Below are positions 8,381-15,135 of a stretch of DNA of 15,311 bases, piece by piece. Each line of letters opens with the position of its first letter. Position 1 is the stretch's first letter. The stretch comes from JAAZFF01 sp964405775 (lineage in GTDB: Bacteria; Verrucomicrobiota; Kiritimatiellia; RFP12; UBA3636): positions 1 to 15,311 of the forward strand of contig CAYOPG010000053.1 of the NCBI GenBank assembly GCA_964405775.1, read 5' to 3'. The notes below the pieces were generated by a model. It was not told the origin of the DNA. It did not search any database and saw only the letters and a program-made list of their open reading frames with translations. Both the position numbers and the translations under genes were made by a program.

Positions 8381-9271
8381 ATGCAACAGTTACCAGCGGA
8401 TCTCTGGCTTGTTCTAACCGTCTTCGGAGCGGGATTCGGCGCTTGCATAGGATCCTTCCTCAACGTGTGCATATACCGCATACCACTGGATCAGTCGATT
8501 ATAAAACCAAGATCGCATTGCATGACTTGCGGAAAACTGATCCCGTGGTATCACAATCTGCCCGTGATCAGCTACTTCCTTCTCCGGGGAAAATGCGCAA
8601 ACTGCAAAGCGCCATTCAGCTTTCGTTATGCTGGGATTGAGATGTTGACGGCGTTCCTCTTTGTCGTAGCCTGCTGCATGTTCCCTCCTGCCGGAAGCAC
8701 CCCTCCGCTTGGCCTGAACATGCTGCCGGAAGCCGCCGCAGTGCCTATACTGTGGTTGTTTATGGCGGGACTCATTGTGGCAACGTTTGTTGATCTAGAC
8801 CACTTCATAATACCGGACAGTGTTTCCATTGGAGGTATGGCGGCTGGGTTGATTCTCTCAACGCTCGTTCCTTCGATCCAAGGCGAGACCTGGTGGCTGC
8901 ATGGTCTTGCGACGTCGGCAATTGGCCTGGCTGCCGGATTTGTGCCTCTCCAGATAATACGCCTTTCATCTACCGCCTACTACAGAAGGCGCGGGCGTAT
9001 TGAGAAAGACGAGTACGCAATGGGGTTCGGCGACATCAAACTTGTTGGGGCGATCGGAGCCTTCACCGGTTGGCAAGGCGCAGCATTTTCTATTGTCTCG
9101 TCCGCGTTTTTCGGAACACTTGTGGCGTTGCCCCTTCTTGCCGCAGGTCGCAGGAAACTGCTGGACCGTCTGCCATTCGGCCCCTACCTCGCTCTCGGCT
9201 CGATTATCTGGATCTTTTGGGGTGAGAAACTTGTGGGATGGTATTTAGCGGTTTTGCGCCCTGTGGCGTAG
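8381..9271 (+). CDS. pilD: Prepilin peptidase / N-methyltransferase (type IV leader peptidase)
   Basis: Bifunctional inner-membrane aspartic protease (A24 family) that cleaves the class III signal of type IV pilins or type II secretion pseudopilins and N-methylates the new N-terminus. The 296-residue protein has the N-terminal signature GSFLNVCIYRIP, then the zinc-binding cysteine pairs CMTC (47, 50) and CANC (72, 75) typical of the methyltransferase domain. The catalytic aspartates fall in FVDLDHFIIPD (Asp138) and GFGDIKL (Asp218). About seven to eight hydrophobic segments fit the family topology. The start is supported by purine-rich CGGAAAG about 9 bases upstream and by the hydrophobic segment beginning almost at once. 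It lies 26 bases after clpC and 15 before the AsmA-like gene, so the three are probably cotranscribed. No pilin or secretion gene is nearby; its substrates must be encoded elsewhere. PulO/GspO naming is equally valid. Confidence 0.94.
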   Translation: MQQLPADLWLVLTVFGAGFGACIGSFLNVCIYRIPLDQSIIKPRSHCMTCGKLIPWYHNLPVISYFLLRGKCANCKAPFSFRYAGIEMLTAFLFVVACCMFPPAGSTPPLGLNMLPEAAAVPILWLFMAGLIVATFVDLDHFIIPDSVSIGGMAAGLILSTLVPSIQGETWWLHGLATSAIGLAAGFVPLQIIRLSSTAYYRRRGRIEKDEYAMGFGDIKLVGAIGAFTGWQGAAFSIVSSAFFGTLVALPLLAAGRRKLLDRLPFGPYLALGSIIWIFWGEKLVGWYLAVLRPVA

Positions 9272-9286
9272 CTCCGCCTCTGGAAC

Positions 9287-11146
9287 ATGGCAAAAAAGAA
9301 AATAAAACGTAGAAAAACCGTTGCGAAGCACGTTTTGATTTTCACGTTGCTCCTCGCATTCGCATTCATACTGCGCATCGCTTCCACAGAGTTGCCGCAG
9401 CCGATAATCAACGCCATTTCAAAGGCCTTGTCGACAGAGCGATACTCGGTCGAACTGGATAGAGCTTCGATAGCGTTGTTAAGTGGCGGACTCAACGTGG
9501 GATCCATCGAGATATACGAAAAAGGCTCTCTGGGTAGCGCTCTGGTAGAGATGAAGGACGTCACAATAAAACTACGTCCTAAGCGCCAAAGCCACCCGAT
9601 CGCCTGGGTGAGGTATTTGAAAATTGGCGAACTAAAGATTCCGAACCGAGGATACGGCCAAACTCGCAAAACAAATCAAGGCGATTATTCCAGCTTCCTT
9701 CCAGATTTCGGCACAGTGGACTTTGAGTGCGACAGGTTTGCCATATTGGGGACTTCAGCCAACAACCTTCAAGGTACGCTCTCCTCGACCAACGCCACGA
9801 TATTTTTAACTGATGCAAAGCTTCAACCTTCCAATAACGGAACAAGCGATCAAACTGTTTCCGGCAACGTAAGTTTCAGTCTTGAAGACTTCACTGTATC
9901 GTCTGAAGCCTCGGGAGCCATAGACCCCAACAGACTGATCCCCATCTTTTTGGCTGCCAACGGGCGTCACGTCGCGTCCGAGATCTTGCGCTTGCGATTT
10001 CCGGAATCGCCACCTCAGTTCAAATTAAAGGTTGTTTTTTCATCTGTGCGCAATATCCGCGATTTGACGCTGGAGATGAGCTCTGGGTACTGCATATACA
10101 ACGATGTCCCTCTCTCCACCGTACACATGACCTTGCGGGCTTACGGAACGAATGGATGGGACGTAGTGGAAATAAGACCGCTGGCGATAACGCGCCCTGA
10201 AGGCTTCGGACAGGGGTGGCTATTCATAGACCTCAAAAAATCTTTGCTTACGTTTGATGCCTCTTCAACGATCGACCCCCTGCATGTCCTTCGCCTGATA
10301 CGTGTCGCAAAACAGCCGGTGAAACTCCCGCTGACGTTCGACAACCCAGCGACAGTAACAGCGGCGGGGAAGCTGGATATTTCCACAACACTCCCCAGAA
10401 TCCACACAGACATAAGCGGCACGTTAAACTCTCCGGGTATTGCATCTTACGGATTCAAGTTCCAAAACGCAGGCGCGGATTTCCATATATCCGACACGCT
10501 GTGGTCCGTGACGAATATTGACGCATCAATTTTAGGGGGCAACGCTACTGGAAACGCTTTGTTCACTCCAAACCCCGCGGACAATACCGCCGTTGATATG
10601 GAAGTTAACTCAGAGTTCACCGACGTGTCCTACGTCGATCTGGCTTCGTTGATCGCCCAGACGCCTGAAAGCCCCAATGGCAAGATGGACATGCGACTTT
10701 CGTTGCATGGGCAGATATATACGAACGCAACCGAATTCCTCACAGGGCTCACCGGTGATGCAAAGGTTGAGATACAGAATGCAAGCCTGTACCGCATACC
10801 GATATTCGCAGGCTTAACCGAAGAGCTCGCTTCCTATGTTCCGGGAGTCGACTTCTTAATCTCGCAGGACAACCTTTCCGCGCAGTTGACTTTTGAAAAC
10901 GGCGTCGCGAAGATACCGGAATTCAATATATCGGGCAACGTATTCAGCGCTACCGGATCTGGAACGATAGCGCTGAACGGTAATTTGAATCTCCGTATCA
11001 AAGGGCATTTCCTTGACCGGAAAACGCTTTTAGGCCGCGGGTTCTATTACCTCTTGATGCCTATTTCAAAAATCTTCGAATTTCGGGCTACGGGGCATGT
11101 CAGCGCCCCCACATGGTCTTCTGCGACCCTTAGCAGAGAACCATGA
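9287..11146 (+). CDS. AsmA-like envelope protein
   Basis: Predicted inner-membrane-anchored periplasmic protein of 619 residues belonging broadly to the AsmA/YhdP/TamB class, bridge-like proteins implicated in lipid transport and outer-membrane homeostasis. A very basic N-terminus (MAKKKIKRRKTVAK) precedes one transmembrane helix (about 15-33). Next comes the characteristic AsmA opening: an alternating hydrophobic/polar strand pattern with YSVELDRASIALLSGGLNVGSIEIYE and VEMKDVTIKLRPK. The middle is beta-rich with no catalytic motif. The last 160 residues carry the AsmA C-terminal pattern: LSLHGQI, LTGDAKVEIQNAS, LTFENGVAKIPEFNISGNV, SATGSGTIALNGNLNLRIKG, and a final ATGHVSAPTW. The start follows a weak GGA. 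Assignment is by fold-like pattern and motif order, not by a close named homologue. Its placement after prepilin peptidase and clpC suggests an envelope role, but no direct link. Its TGA abuts the convergent ilvN TGA. Confidence 0.72.
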   Translation: MAKKKIKRRKTVAKHVLIFTLLLAFAFILRIASTELPQPIINAISKALSTERYSVELDRASIALLSGGLNVGSIEIYEKGSLGSALVEMKDVTIKLRPKRQSHPIAWVRYLKIGELKIPNRGYGQTRKTNQGDYSSFLPDFGTVDFECDRFAILGTSANNLQGTLSSTNATIFLTDAKLQPSNNGTSDQTVSGNVSFSLEDFTVSSEASGAIDPNRLIPIFLAANGRHVASEILRLRFPESPPQFKLKVVFSSVRNIRDLTLEMSSGYCIYNDVPLSTVHMTLRAYGTNGWDVVEIRPLAITRPEGFGQGWLFIDLKKSLLTFDASSTIDPLHVLRLIRVAKQPVKLPLTFDNPATVTAAGKLDISTTLPRIHTDISGTLNSPGIASYGFKFQNAGADFHISDTLWSVTNIDASILGGNATGNALFTPNPADNTAVDMEVNSEFTDVSYVDLASLIAQTPESPNGKMDMRLSLHGQIYTNATEFLTGLTGDAKVEIQNASLYRIPIFAGLTEELASYVPGVDFLISQDNLSAQLTFENGVAKIPEFNISGNVFSATGSGTIALNGNLNLRIKGHFLDRKTLLGRGFYYLLMPISKIFEFRATGHVSAPTWSSATLSREP

Positions 11147-11149
11147 TCA
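11144..11149. other. Abutting stop codons of convergent operons (TGATCA)
   Basis: The plus-strand AsmA-like gene stops with TGA at 11144-11146 and the minus-strand ilvN stops with TGA at 11149-11147. Together they form the palindrome TGATCA with no intervening base, so no intergenic space remains for a bidirectional terminator. No hairpin with T-tract is evident in the flanking 3' ends. Confidence 0.95.
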
Positions 11150-11623
11150 CTCGCCACGCGCCACGGCAATTAGTCCGCTGCGAGAAAGGTCGAAGATAGT
11201 ATAGGGGCGCAGTAGCTTAAGAAAGTCCTCAACCTGCGTCTGCGTTCCCACGTATTGAAGAGTGAGAGACCGCTCGCGCACGCCGACAATGGAGGCATCG
11301 AAAAGCGCTGCCAGTTCGACGATTTCGCCACGTTTGCCCTTGGGAGCTGCAACCTCAATGAGAATCAGCTCGCGCTCCAGATGCTCAAGTGAAGTGAGTT
11401 CCACGACCTTGATAACATCGATCAGTTTGTTCAGTTGCTTAGTCACCTGCTCGATGACATTGGCTTCGCCATTTAGGGTAATCGTCATTTTCGACAGCAT
11501 TGGGTCGGCGCTTGGACCGACGTTCAAAGTGTCGATATTATAACCACGGCCAGAAAAAAGGCTGACGACCCGAGCGAGAACGCCGGGCTGGTTTTCGACT
11601 GTTGCATTTATAATGTGTTTCAT
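11147..11623 (-). CDS. ilvN: Acetohydroxyacid synthase small (regulatory) subunit
   Basis: Regulatory subunit of acetohydroxyacid (acetolactate) synthase, the first common enzyme of valine, leucine and isoleucine synthesis. It activates the catalytic IlvB subunit and confers valine feedback inhibition. The 158 residues have the usual two-domain layout: an N-terminal ACT domain (about 3-76; TVENQPGVLARVVSLFSGRGYNIDTLNVG) and a C-terminal domain (about 78-158; ERELILIEVAAPKGKRGEIVELA..., ending LSRSGLIAVARGE). Length and motifs are typical of the IlvH/IlvN family. A strong Shine-Dalgarno (GGGAGGGAG) lies about eight bases before the ATG at 11623. It is 17 bases downstream of ilvB, so they form one operon under the ilvB leader. 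The name ilvH is used for the same family. Confidence 0.95.
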   Translation of the reverse strand: MKHIINATVENQPGVLARVVSLFSGRGYNIDTLNVGPSADPMLSKMTITLNGEANVIEQVTKQLNKLIDVIKVVELTSLEHLERELILIEVAAPKGKRGEIVELAALFDASIVGVRERSLTLQYVGTQTQVEDFLKLLRPYTIFDLSRSGLIAVARGE

Positions 11624-11640
11624 TGAAGTAACTCCCTCCC

Positions 11641-13440
11641 CTATTTTTGCCTGCGGATAGTGTCATCGACCGATTTGCCAGGCGGAATCATCGGGTAGAC
11701 ATCGCTCTCGGGTTCAACTATGAATTCAAGCACCCATGGCTCAGGGCTCGCGAAAGCCTCCTCCAACGCTGGCGCAACTTCCTCGATTTTCTCAATGCGT
11801 CTAGCTTGGGCACCGTGGGCGTGCGCAAGCATGACGAAATCCGGCAAGTATTTGGGCTTGCTCTCGTCAAGCGCGGGAATGCGCTCGTTCGCCGGCCGGT
11901 TGTCCTGCGTGAGAACGACGGCGGAGCGGTTCCTGTTGTAGAACATGTCCTGCCACTGCCGGACGTTGCCAAGGTAGCCGTTGTTGAGTATGATGACTTT
12001 TATCGGCAACTTGTGCTCAACTGCCACAACGAGTTCCTGCGCATTCATCTGCATGCCGCCATCGCCGGTTATACACACGCACAGCTCATCCGGGCAGCCA
12101 AACTGCGCGCCTATGGCTGCCGGCACTCCGTAGCCCATCGTTCCAAGACCGCCGGAACTCAGGAAGTGGCGAGGTTTGGTATGACGGAAAAACTGCGCTG
12201 CGAACATTTGGTTCTGTCCGACATCAGTGCAGATTATCGCCTTGCCTTTGCTGACCTTATCCACTTGCTCAACGACAAACTGAGGCATTATTGCCCCCAT
12301 CGGAGATGGCGCGTAGTCAAACGGATCGTCCGCCATCCATTTATGATACTTAGCAGCCCATTCAGGACGCTTTGTCTCTGAAACCTGAGGCAGCAACGCC
12401 GTGAGAATCGGTTTGATATGCCCCACAAGAGGCAAATCGCAACGGACGCTCTTGCCGATAGCCGAGGGATCGATGTCAATATGCGCAATTTTTGCGACAG
12501 GAGCGAACGCCGAGATTTTTCCCGTGACCCGGTCGTCAAAACGTGCGCCAATGCTTATTAGAAGGTCGCAGTTTTTGACCGCGAGATTGGATGCGACTGT
12601 CCCATGCATTCCGATCATGTACAACGAAAGCGGATCGGTTTCCGGAAACGCTCCAAGCCCCAGCAAAGTTGTCGTAACGGGGATGTCGGCCTTATGGGCC
12701 AGCTCCGCCACGAGTTCAGAGGCATTGGCTGATATAGTTCCAGCGCCGACATAAAGCAGAGGCTGCTTCGAGCTGTTGATCATCGAAGCAAGGCGTTCTA
12801 TCATCCTTGGATGACCATCAAAAGATGGACGGTACCCTGGCCGCGTGAAGCCAGCCGGGAACGGGACTGCGGTCTTTGCGATCTGAACATCTTTTGGAAT
12901 GTCGATTAGGACAGGGCCCGGCCTGCCTGTTCGCGCAATGTGAAACGCCTCGACGATTATGCGCGGCAGGTCGTTGACATCGCGCACGAGGTAATTGTGT
13001 TTTGTTATAGACCGCGTGACACCACAAATGTCAGCCTCTTGGAAGGCATCATTGCCGATAACAGCGGTAGAAACCTGGCCTGATATGCAAACCATCGGGA
13101 TGCCATCCATATTGGCTGTCGCAAGCCCTGTAACAGTGTTTGTTGCGCCCGGGCCAGAAGTGACAATGCAGCAACCGACCTCGCCAGTAGCCCGCGCATA
13201 GGCGTCTGCCATGTGGGCAGCCCCTTGTTCATGACGTGGGAGCACGAATTTGAAAGGGGCATTGTAAAGTTCATTGAACACCTCAAGGATGGCGCCGCCC
13301 GGGTATCCGAATATGACCTTGCATCCTTCCAGCTCGAGTCCTTCGACTAGGCACCTTGCGCCAGTACGCATAGTGCCTGCCGATCCACCCGCGCCTGAAT
13401 CAGGGTCTTTTTTCTTTTCGATTTTAGTTTTGATCGTCAT
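11641..13440 (-). CDS. ilvB: Acetohydroxyacid synthase large (catalytic) subunit
   Basis: ThDP- and FAD-dependent enzyme that condenses two pyruvates to acetolactate, or pyruvate with 2-oxobutyrate to acetohydroxybutyrate. The start is taken at ATG 13440 (599 residues): it has AGGAA (13451-13447) six bases upstream, and the frame extension to 13602 would run through the leader terminator. Residues 1-24 are a short polar, lysine-rich extension before the conserved TGARCLVEGLELEGCKVIFGYPGG. The glutamate that activates ThDP is Glu71 in LPRHEQGAAHMADAYARATG. The central FAD/Rossmann-like domain includes ISIGARFDDRVTGK and HIDIDPSAIGK. The ThDP-binding motif is GDGGMQMNAQE...NN (459-487). The C-terminus ends PMIPPGKSVDDTI as usual. 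The gene is cotranscribed with ilvN and preceded by a transcription attenuator. Confidence 0.96.
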   Translation of the reverse strand: MTIKTKIEKKKDPDSGAGGSAGTMRTGARCLVEGLELEGCKVIFGYPGGAILEVFNELYNAPFKFVLPRHEQGAAHMADAYARATGEVGCCIVTSGPGATNTVTGLATANMDGIPMVCISGQVSTAVIGNDAFQEADICGVTRSITKHNYLVRDVNDLPRIIVEAFHIARTGRPGPVLIDIPKDVQIAKTAVPFPAGFTRPGYRPSFDGHPRMIERLASMINSSKQPLLYVGAGTISANASELVAELAHKADIPVTTTLLGLGAFPETDPLSLYMIGMHGTVASNLAVKNCDLLISIGARFDDRVTGKISAFAPVAKIAHIDIDPSAIGKSVRCDLPLVGHIKPILTALLPQVSETKRPEWAAKYHKWMADDPFDYAPSPMGAIMPQFVVEQVDKVSKGKAIICTDVGQNQMFAAQFFRHTKPRHFLSSGGLGTMGYGVPAAIGAQFGCPDELCVCITGDGGMQMNAQELVVAVEHKLPIKVIILNNGYLGNVRQWQDMFYNRNRSAVVLTQDNRPANERIPALDESKPKYLPDFVMLAHAHGAQARRIEKIEEVAPALEEAFASPEPWVLEFIVEPESDVYPMIPPGKSVDDTIRRQK

Positions 13441-13446
13441 TGTGAT

Positions 13447-13451
13447 TTCCT
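13447..13451 (-). promoter_or_regulatory. Ribosome binding site deciding the ilvB start
   Basis: AGGAA on the minus strand, six bases from the ATG at 13440. It supports this start over the longer frame-open one at 13602, which lies within the leader RNA upstream of the terminator. Confidence 0.75.
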
Positions 13452-13485
13452 GCTTTGAAAAAGGTTGTTGAAGTTTCGTACGTAT

Positions 13486-13520
13486 AAAAAACACCCGCCC
13501 GGATTTTTCTCTGGGCGGGC
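13486..13520 (-). terminator. Intrinsic terminator (attenuator) in the ilvB leader
   Basis: On the minus strand CCCGCCC (13519-13513) pairs with GGGCGGG (13500-13494), extendable by one G-T pair, around a 12-base A-rich loop. After TG comes a run of six T (13491-13486). This lies about 46 bases upstream of the ilvB ATG and downstream of the promoter, so it would stop transcripts before the structural genes unless the competing pairing with 13594-13585 forms. Confidence 0.88.
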
Positions 13521-13594
13521 TGTTCGTGGATGTCCTGGAAACGATGCGGAAATCAAAACCCCCGCGGATACGCCTCCTCCGAAGAGCCCGCCCA
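13512..13594 (-). promoter_or_regulatory. Antiterminator pairing in the ilvB leader
   Basis: TGGGCGGGCT (13594-13585) is perfectly complementary over ten bases to AGCCCGCCCA (13521-13512). The second arm includes the whole 5' side of the terminator stem, so the two structures are mutually exclusive, and the antiterminator is slightly longer (10 against 7-8 pairs). The first arm starts four bases after the last valine codon of the leader ORF's cluster, where ribosome position would decide its availability. Confidence 0.75.
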
Positions 13595-13645
13595 TGGTAC
13601 ATATACTACTTCCACTACAAGAGCCTCGAACGCGACTCCACGCAT
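13553..13645 (-). CDS. Valine-rich ilvB leader peptide
   Basis: A 30-codon ORF (ATG 13645-13643, TGA 13555-13553) in the transcribed leader of ilvBN. The peptide begins MRGVAFEALVVEVVYVPWAG: six valines and one leucine fall within codons 4-16, and five of the valines within codons 10-16, mostly GTA. There is no isoleucine. This is the hallmark of an attenuator leader peptide whose ribosome senses charged tRNA-Val, comparable in principle to the valine/leucine-rich leader of E. coli ilvBN. The Shine-Dalgarno is weak (GCGAG, seven bases before ATG). Promoter, antiterminator and terminator are positioned as required. The ORF is too short to have a family match. Confidence 0.75.
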   Translation of the reverse strand: MRGVAFEALVVEVVYVPWAGSSEEAYPRGF

Positions 13646-13710
13646 TAGCGGACTCGCGTTTCTAAGCGCCTGATGCGCCAATCTGACGGACTTTCGGTTC
13701 ACGGCGGCAC

Positions 13711-13740
13711 AGTATACACCTTACCACTTCAACATGTCAA
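13711..13740 (-). promoter_or_regulatory. Sigma70-type promoter for ilvBN
   Basis: On the minus strand a perfect TTGACA (13740-13735), an 18-base spacer and TATACT (13716-13711, 5 of 6). Transcription would start near 13704, giving a leader of about 265 bases before ilvB. It is back to back with the kdsD promoter; the two -35 boxes are 11 bases apart. Confidence 0.75.
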
Positions 13741-13751
13741 CGCGCTTTTAC

Positions 13752-13780
13752 TTGCTAACGTGATGCTTTTCAGGGATAAT
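13752..13780 (+). promoter_or_regulatory. Promoter for kdsD, predicting a leaderless mRNA
   Basis: TTGCTA (13752-13757, 4 of 6) and GATAAT (13775-13780, 5 of 6) are separated by 17 bases. The normal start distance of about seven bases after the -10 falls on or beside the kdsD ATG at 13788, and there is no Shine-Dalgarno between the -10 and the ATG. Confidence 0.55.
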
Positions 13781-13787
13781 TCACCGC

Positions 13788-14765
13788 ATGAACTCAATTG
13801 ATTTGGCGAAAAAAGTTTTCGATGTCGAAATCGAAGCGATGAAGAAAGTGCGCGACGAACTCGACGGAAGTTTTAATCAGGCGATGGAGCTTTTCCTCAA
13901 AACGTTGGAAAACGGAGGAAAGATCGTCGTTACCGGCGTAGGCAAAAACCTCCCAATCGCAGAGAAAATATCTGCAACCCTTGCCAGCACCGGTTCCACC
14001 AGCGTCGTCTTAAACCCCGTGCAGGCAATGCACGGCGACCTCGGCATACTCGGCCAGCATGACGTTCTGCTGGTGCTGAGCTACTCCGGCGAATCCGATG
14101 AAATCAAGACACTGCTTCCGGCGGTTCGCCGTCTTGGAGTACCGATAATTGCGCTCACGGGCAATCGAGAGAGCGAGCTCGCGGCGTTGAGCGAGGTCGT
14201 ATTACTCGCCACCGTGGAGCGCGAGGCATGTCCCTTCAACATGGCGCCTACGGCAAGCACCACAGCAACGCTGGCCTACGGCGACGCGATCGCCATGGCT
14301 CTGATTGACGCACGCGGCTTCAATAAAGAGGACTACGCCAAACTACACCCCGCCGGAGCCATCGGCCGAGCACTTCTGCTCAAAGCGCGCGACATAATGC
14401 GCACGGGAGACAACATTGCGCGGGTGACGGGCGACACTCTTATCAAAAACGTCGTCACTGCTATGACGAAGGCTCACGGAGGAATCGCGTTCGTAGTGGA
14501 TTCAGATGGAAAACTGATCGGCATATACACAGACGGAGACTTCCGCCGAGGCATCTCAGGGGATGGCGATTTGTCGCTCCTAAACCGGCCAATATCAACA
14601 GTTATGGTTCGTAAACCAATATACGTGGGGCCCGACGATCTTGCCGTCGATATCCTGCGGGTCTTCGAGCAACGCAAAATTGACGACCTGCCTGTTGTTG
14701 ATGAAACTGGTACGCTCCTCGGCGGCATCGATATCCAAGACCTCCCCAAGATGAAGGTCATGTAG
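13788..14765 (+). CDS. kdsD: Arabinose-5-phosphate isomerase (KpsF/KdsD family)
   Basis: Sugar isomerase converting D-ribulose 5-phosphate to D-arabinose 5-phosphate, the first step toward Kdo and hence lipopolysaccharide core or capsule. The 325 residues show a SIS domain (about 30-180) and two CBS domains (about 203-262 and 270-325), the standard architecture. Residues matching the E. coli KdsD active site Lys59, Glu111, Glu152 and His193 occur at a constant offset as Lys53 (GVGKN), Glu105 (SGESDE), Glu146 (REACP) and His187 (LHPAG). Other family signatures are ATLASTGS, HGDLGIL, APTASTTATLAYGDA and YTDGDFRR. The loop after Lys53 reads NLPIAEK instead of the usual SGHIGRK. The start fits the family N-terminus, though no Shine-Dalgarno is visible. 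It is a single gene divergent from ilvB; no other Kdo genes are in view. Confidence 0.93.
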   Translation: MNSIDLAKKVFDVEIEAMKKVRDELDGSFNQAMELFLKTLENGGKIVVTGVGKNLPIAEKISATLASTGSTSVVLNPVQAMHGDLGILGQHDVLLVLSYSGESDEIKTLLPAVRRLGVPIIALTGNRESELAALSEVVLLATVEREACPFNMAPTASTTATLAYGDAIAMALIDARGFNKEDYAKLHPAGAIGRALLLKARDIMRTGDNIARVTGDTLIKNVVTAMTKAHGGIAFVVDSDGKLIGIYTDGDFRRGISGDGDLSLLNRPISTVMVRKPIYVGPDDLAVDILRVFEQRKIDDLPVVDETGTLLGGIDIQDLPKMKVM

Positions 14766-14866
14766 CGCCTGATATTTCGGCTCTACTGCCTGAGCGCTTT
14801 GTTGATGGGAGTGTTGATACTTCTTCCCCACTGAAACAGACACAACGCCGTACAAATTGCCCAGCG

Positions 14867-14890
14867 GAGAAAGTTCGCAAACTTCTTTTT
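14867..14890 (+). terminator. Weak candidate terminator after kdsD
   Basis: AGAA(A)GTT pairs with AACTTCT around a three-base loop with one bulge, then runs into TTTT. It is A/T-rich and about 100 bases past the kdsD stop, so it is only a tentative terminator. The rest of 14766-14908 shows nothing I can name. Confidence 0.3.
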
Positions 14891-14908
14891 GCAGTTTTCC
14901 CTCCAAAA

Positions 14909-14984
14909 TGGTGGAGCTAAGGAGGGTCGAACTCCTGGCCTCTTGAATGCCATTCAAGCGCTCTACCAACTGAGCTATAGCCCC
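14909..14984 (-). tRNA. tRNA-Ala (anticodon GGC)
   Basis: A complete 76-base cloverleaf on the minus strand including an encoded CCA. The acceptor GGGGCTA pairs with TAGCTCC (one G-T), followed by discriminator A and CCA. The D-arm is AGCTCAGTTGGTAGAGC. The anticodon stem CTTGA/TCAAG encloses loop ATGGCAT, placing GGC at positions 34-36 (alanine, GCC/GCU codons). The T-arm AGGAG/CTCCT encloses TTCGACC. No intron or mismatch that would suggest a pseudogene. It lies alone between kdsD and the repeat region. Confidence 0.97.
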
Positions 14985-15005
14985 ATTTTACCGGAAAACA
15001 GTTGC

Positions 15006-15035
15006 AGATTACCACACGGAACACATAGAAGTCAA
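15006..15035 (-). promoter_or_regulatory. Candidate promoter for tRNA-Ala
   Basis: TTGACT (15035-15030, 5 of 6) and TAATCT (15011-15006, 3 of 6) with an 18-base spacer on the minus strand. A start near 14999 would leave a 15-base 5' leader for RNase P processing. The -10 is poor, so confidence is moderate. Confidence 0.45.
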
Positions 15036-15135
15036 CAACGTTTTTGAGGAGTGTGATTGCCCAGGAGCGATGGCGATTGGCGAAGGGATAGCCTGGCATT
15101 CCTGATTTTCATACTTCACCCGCAACCCCGCCCCC

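Noticed and set aside
11647..12381. 244-codon plus-strand ORF antisense to ilvB
   Set aside because: It is a shadow of the strongly conserved ilvB reading frame with no promoter, SD or recognisable domain.
13441..13704. T-box or other metabolite riboswitch in the ilvB leader
   Set aside because: No T-box consensus or specifier loop is visible, and the leader is fully explained by leader peptide, antiterminator and terminator.
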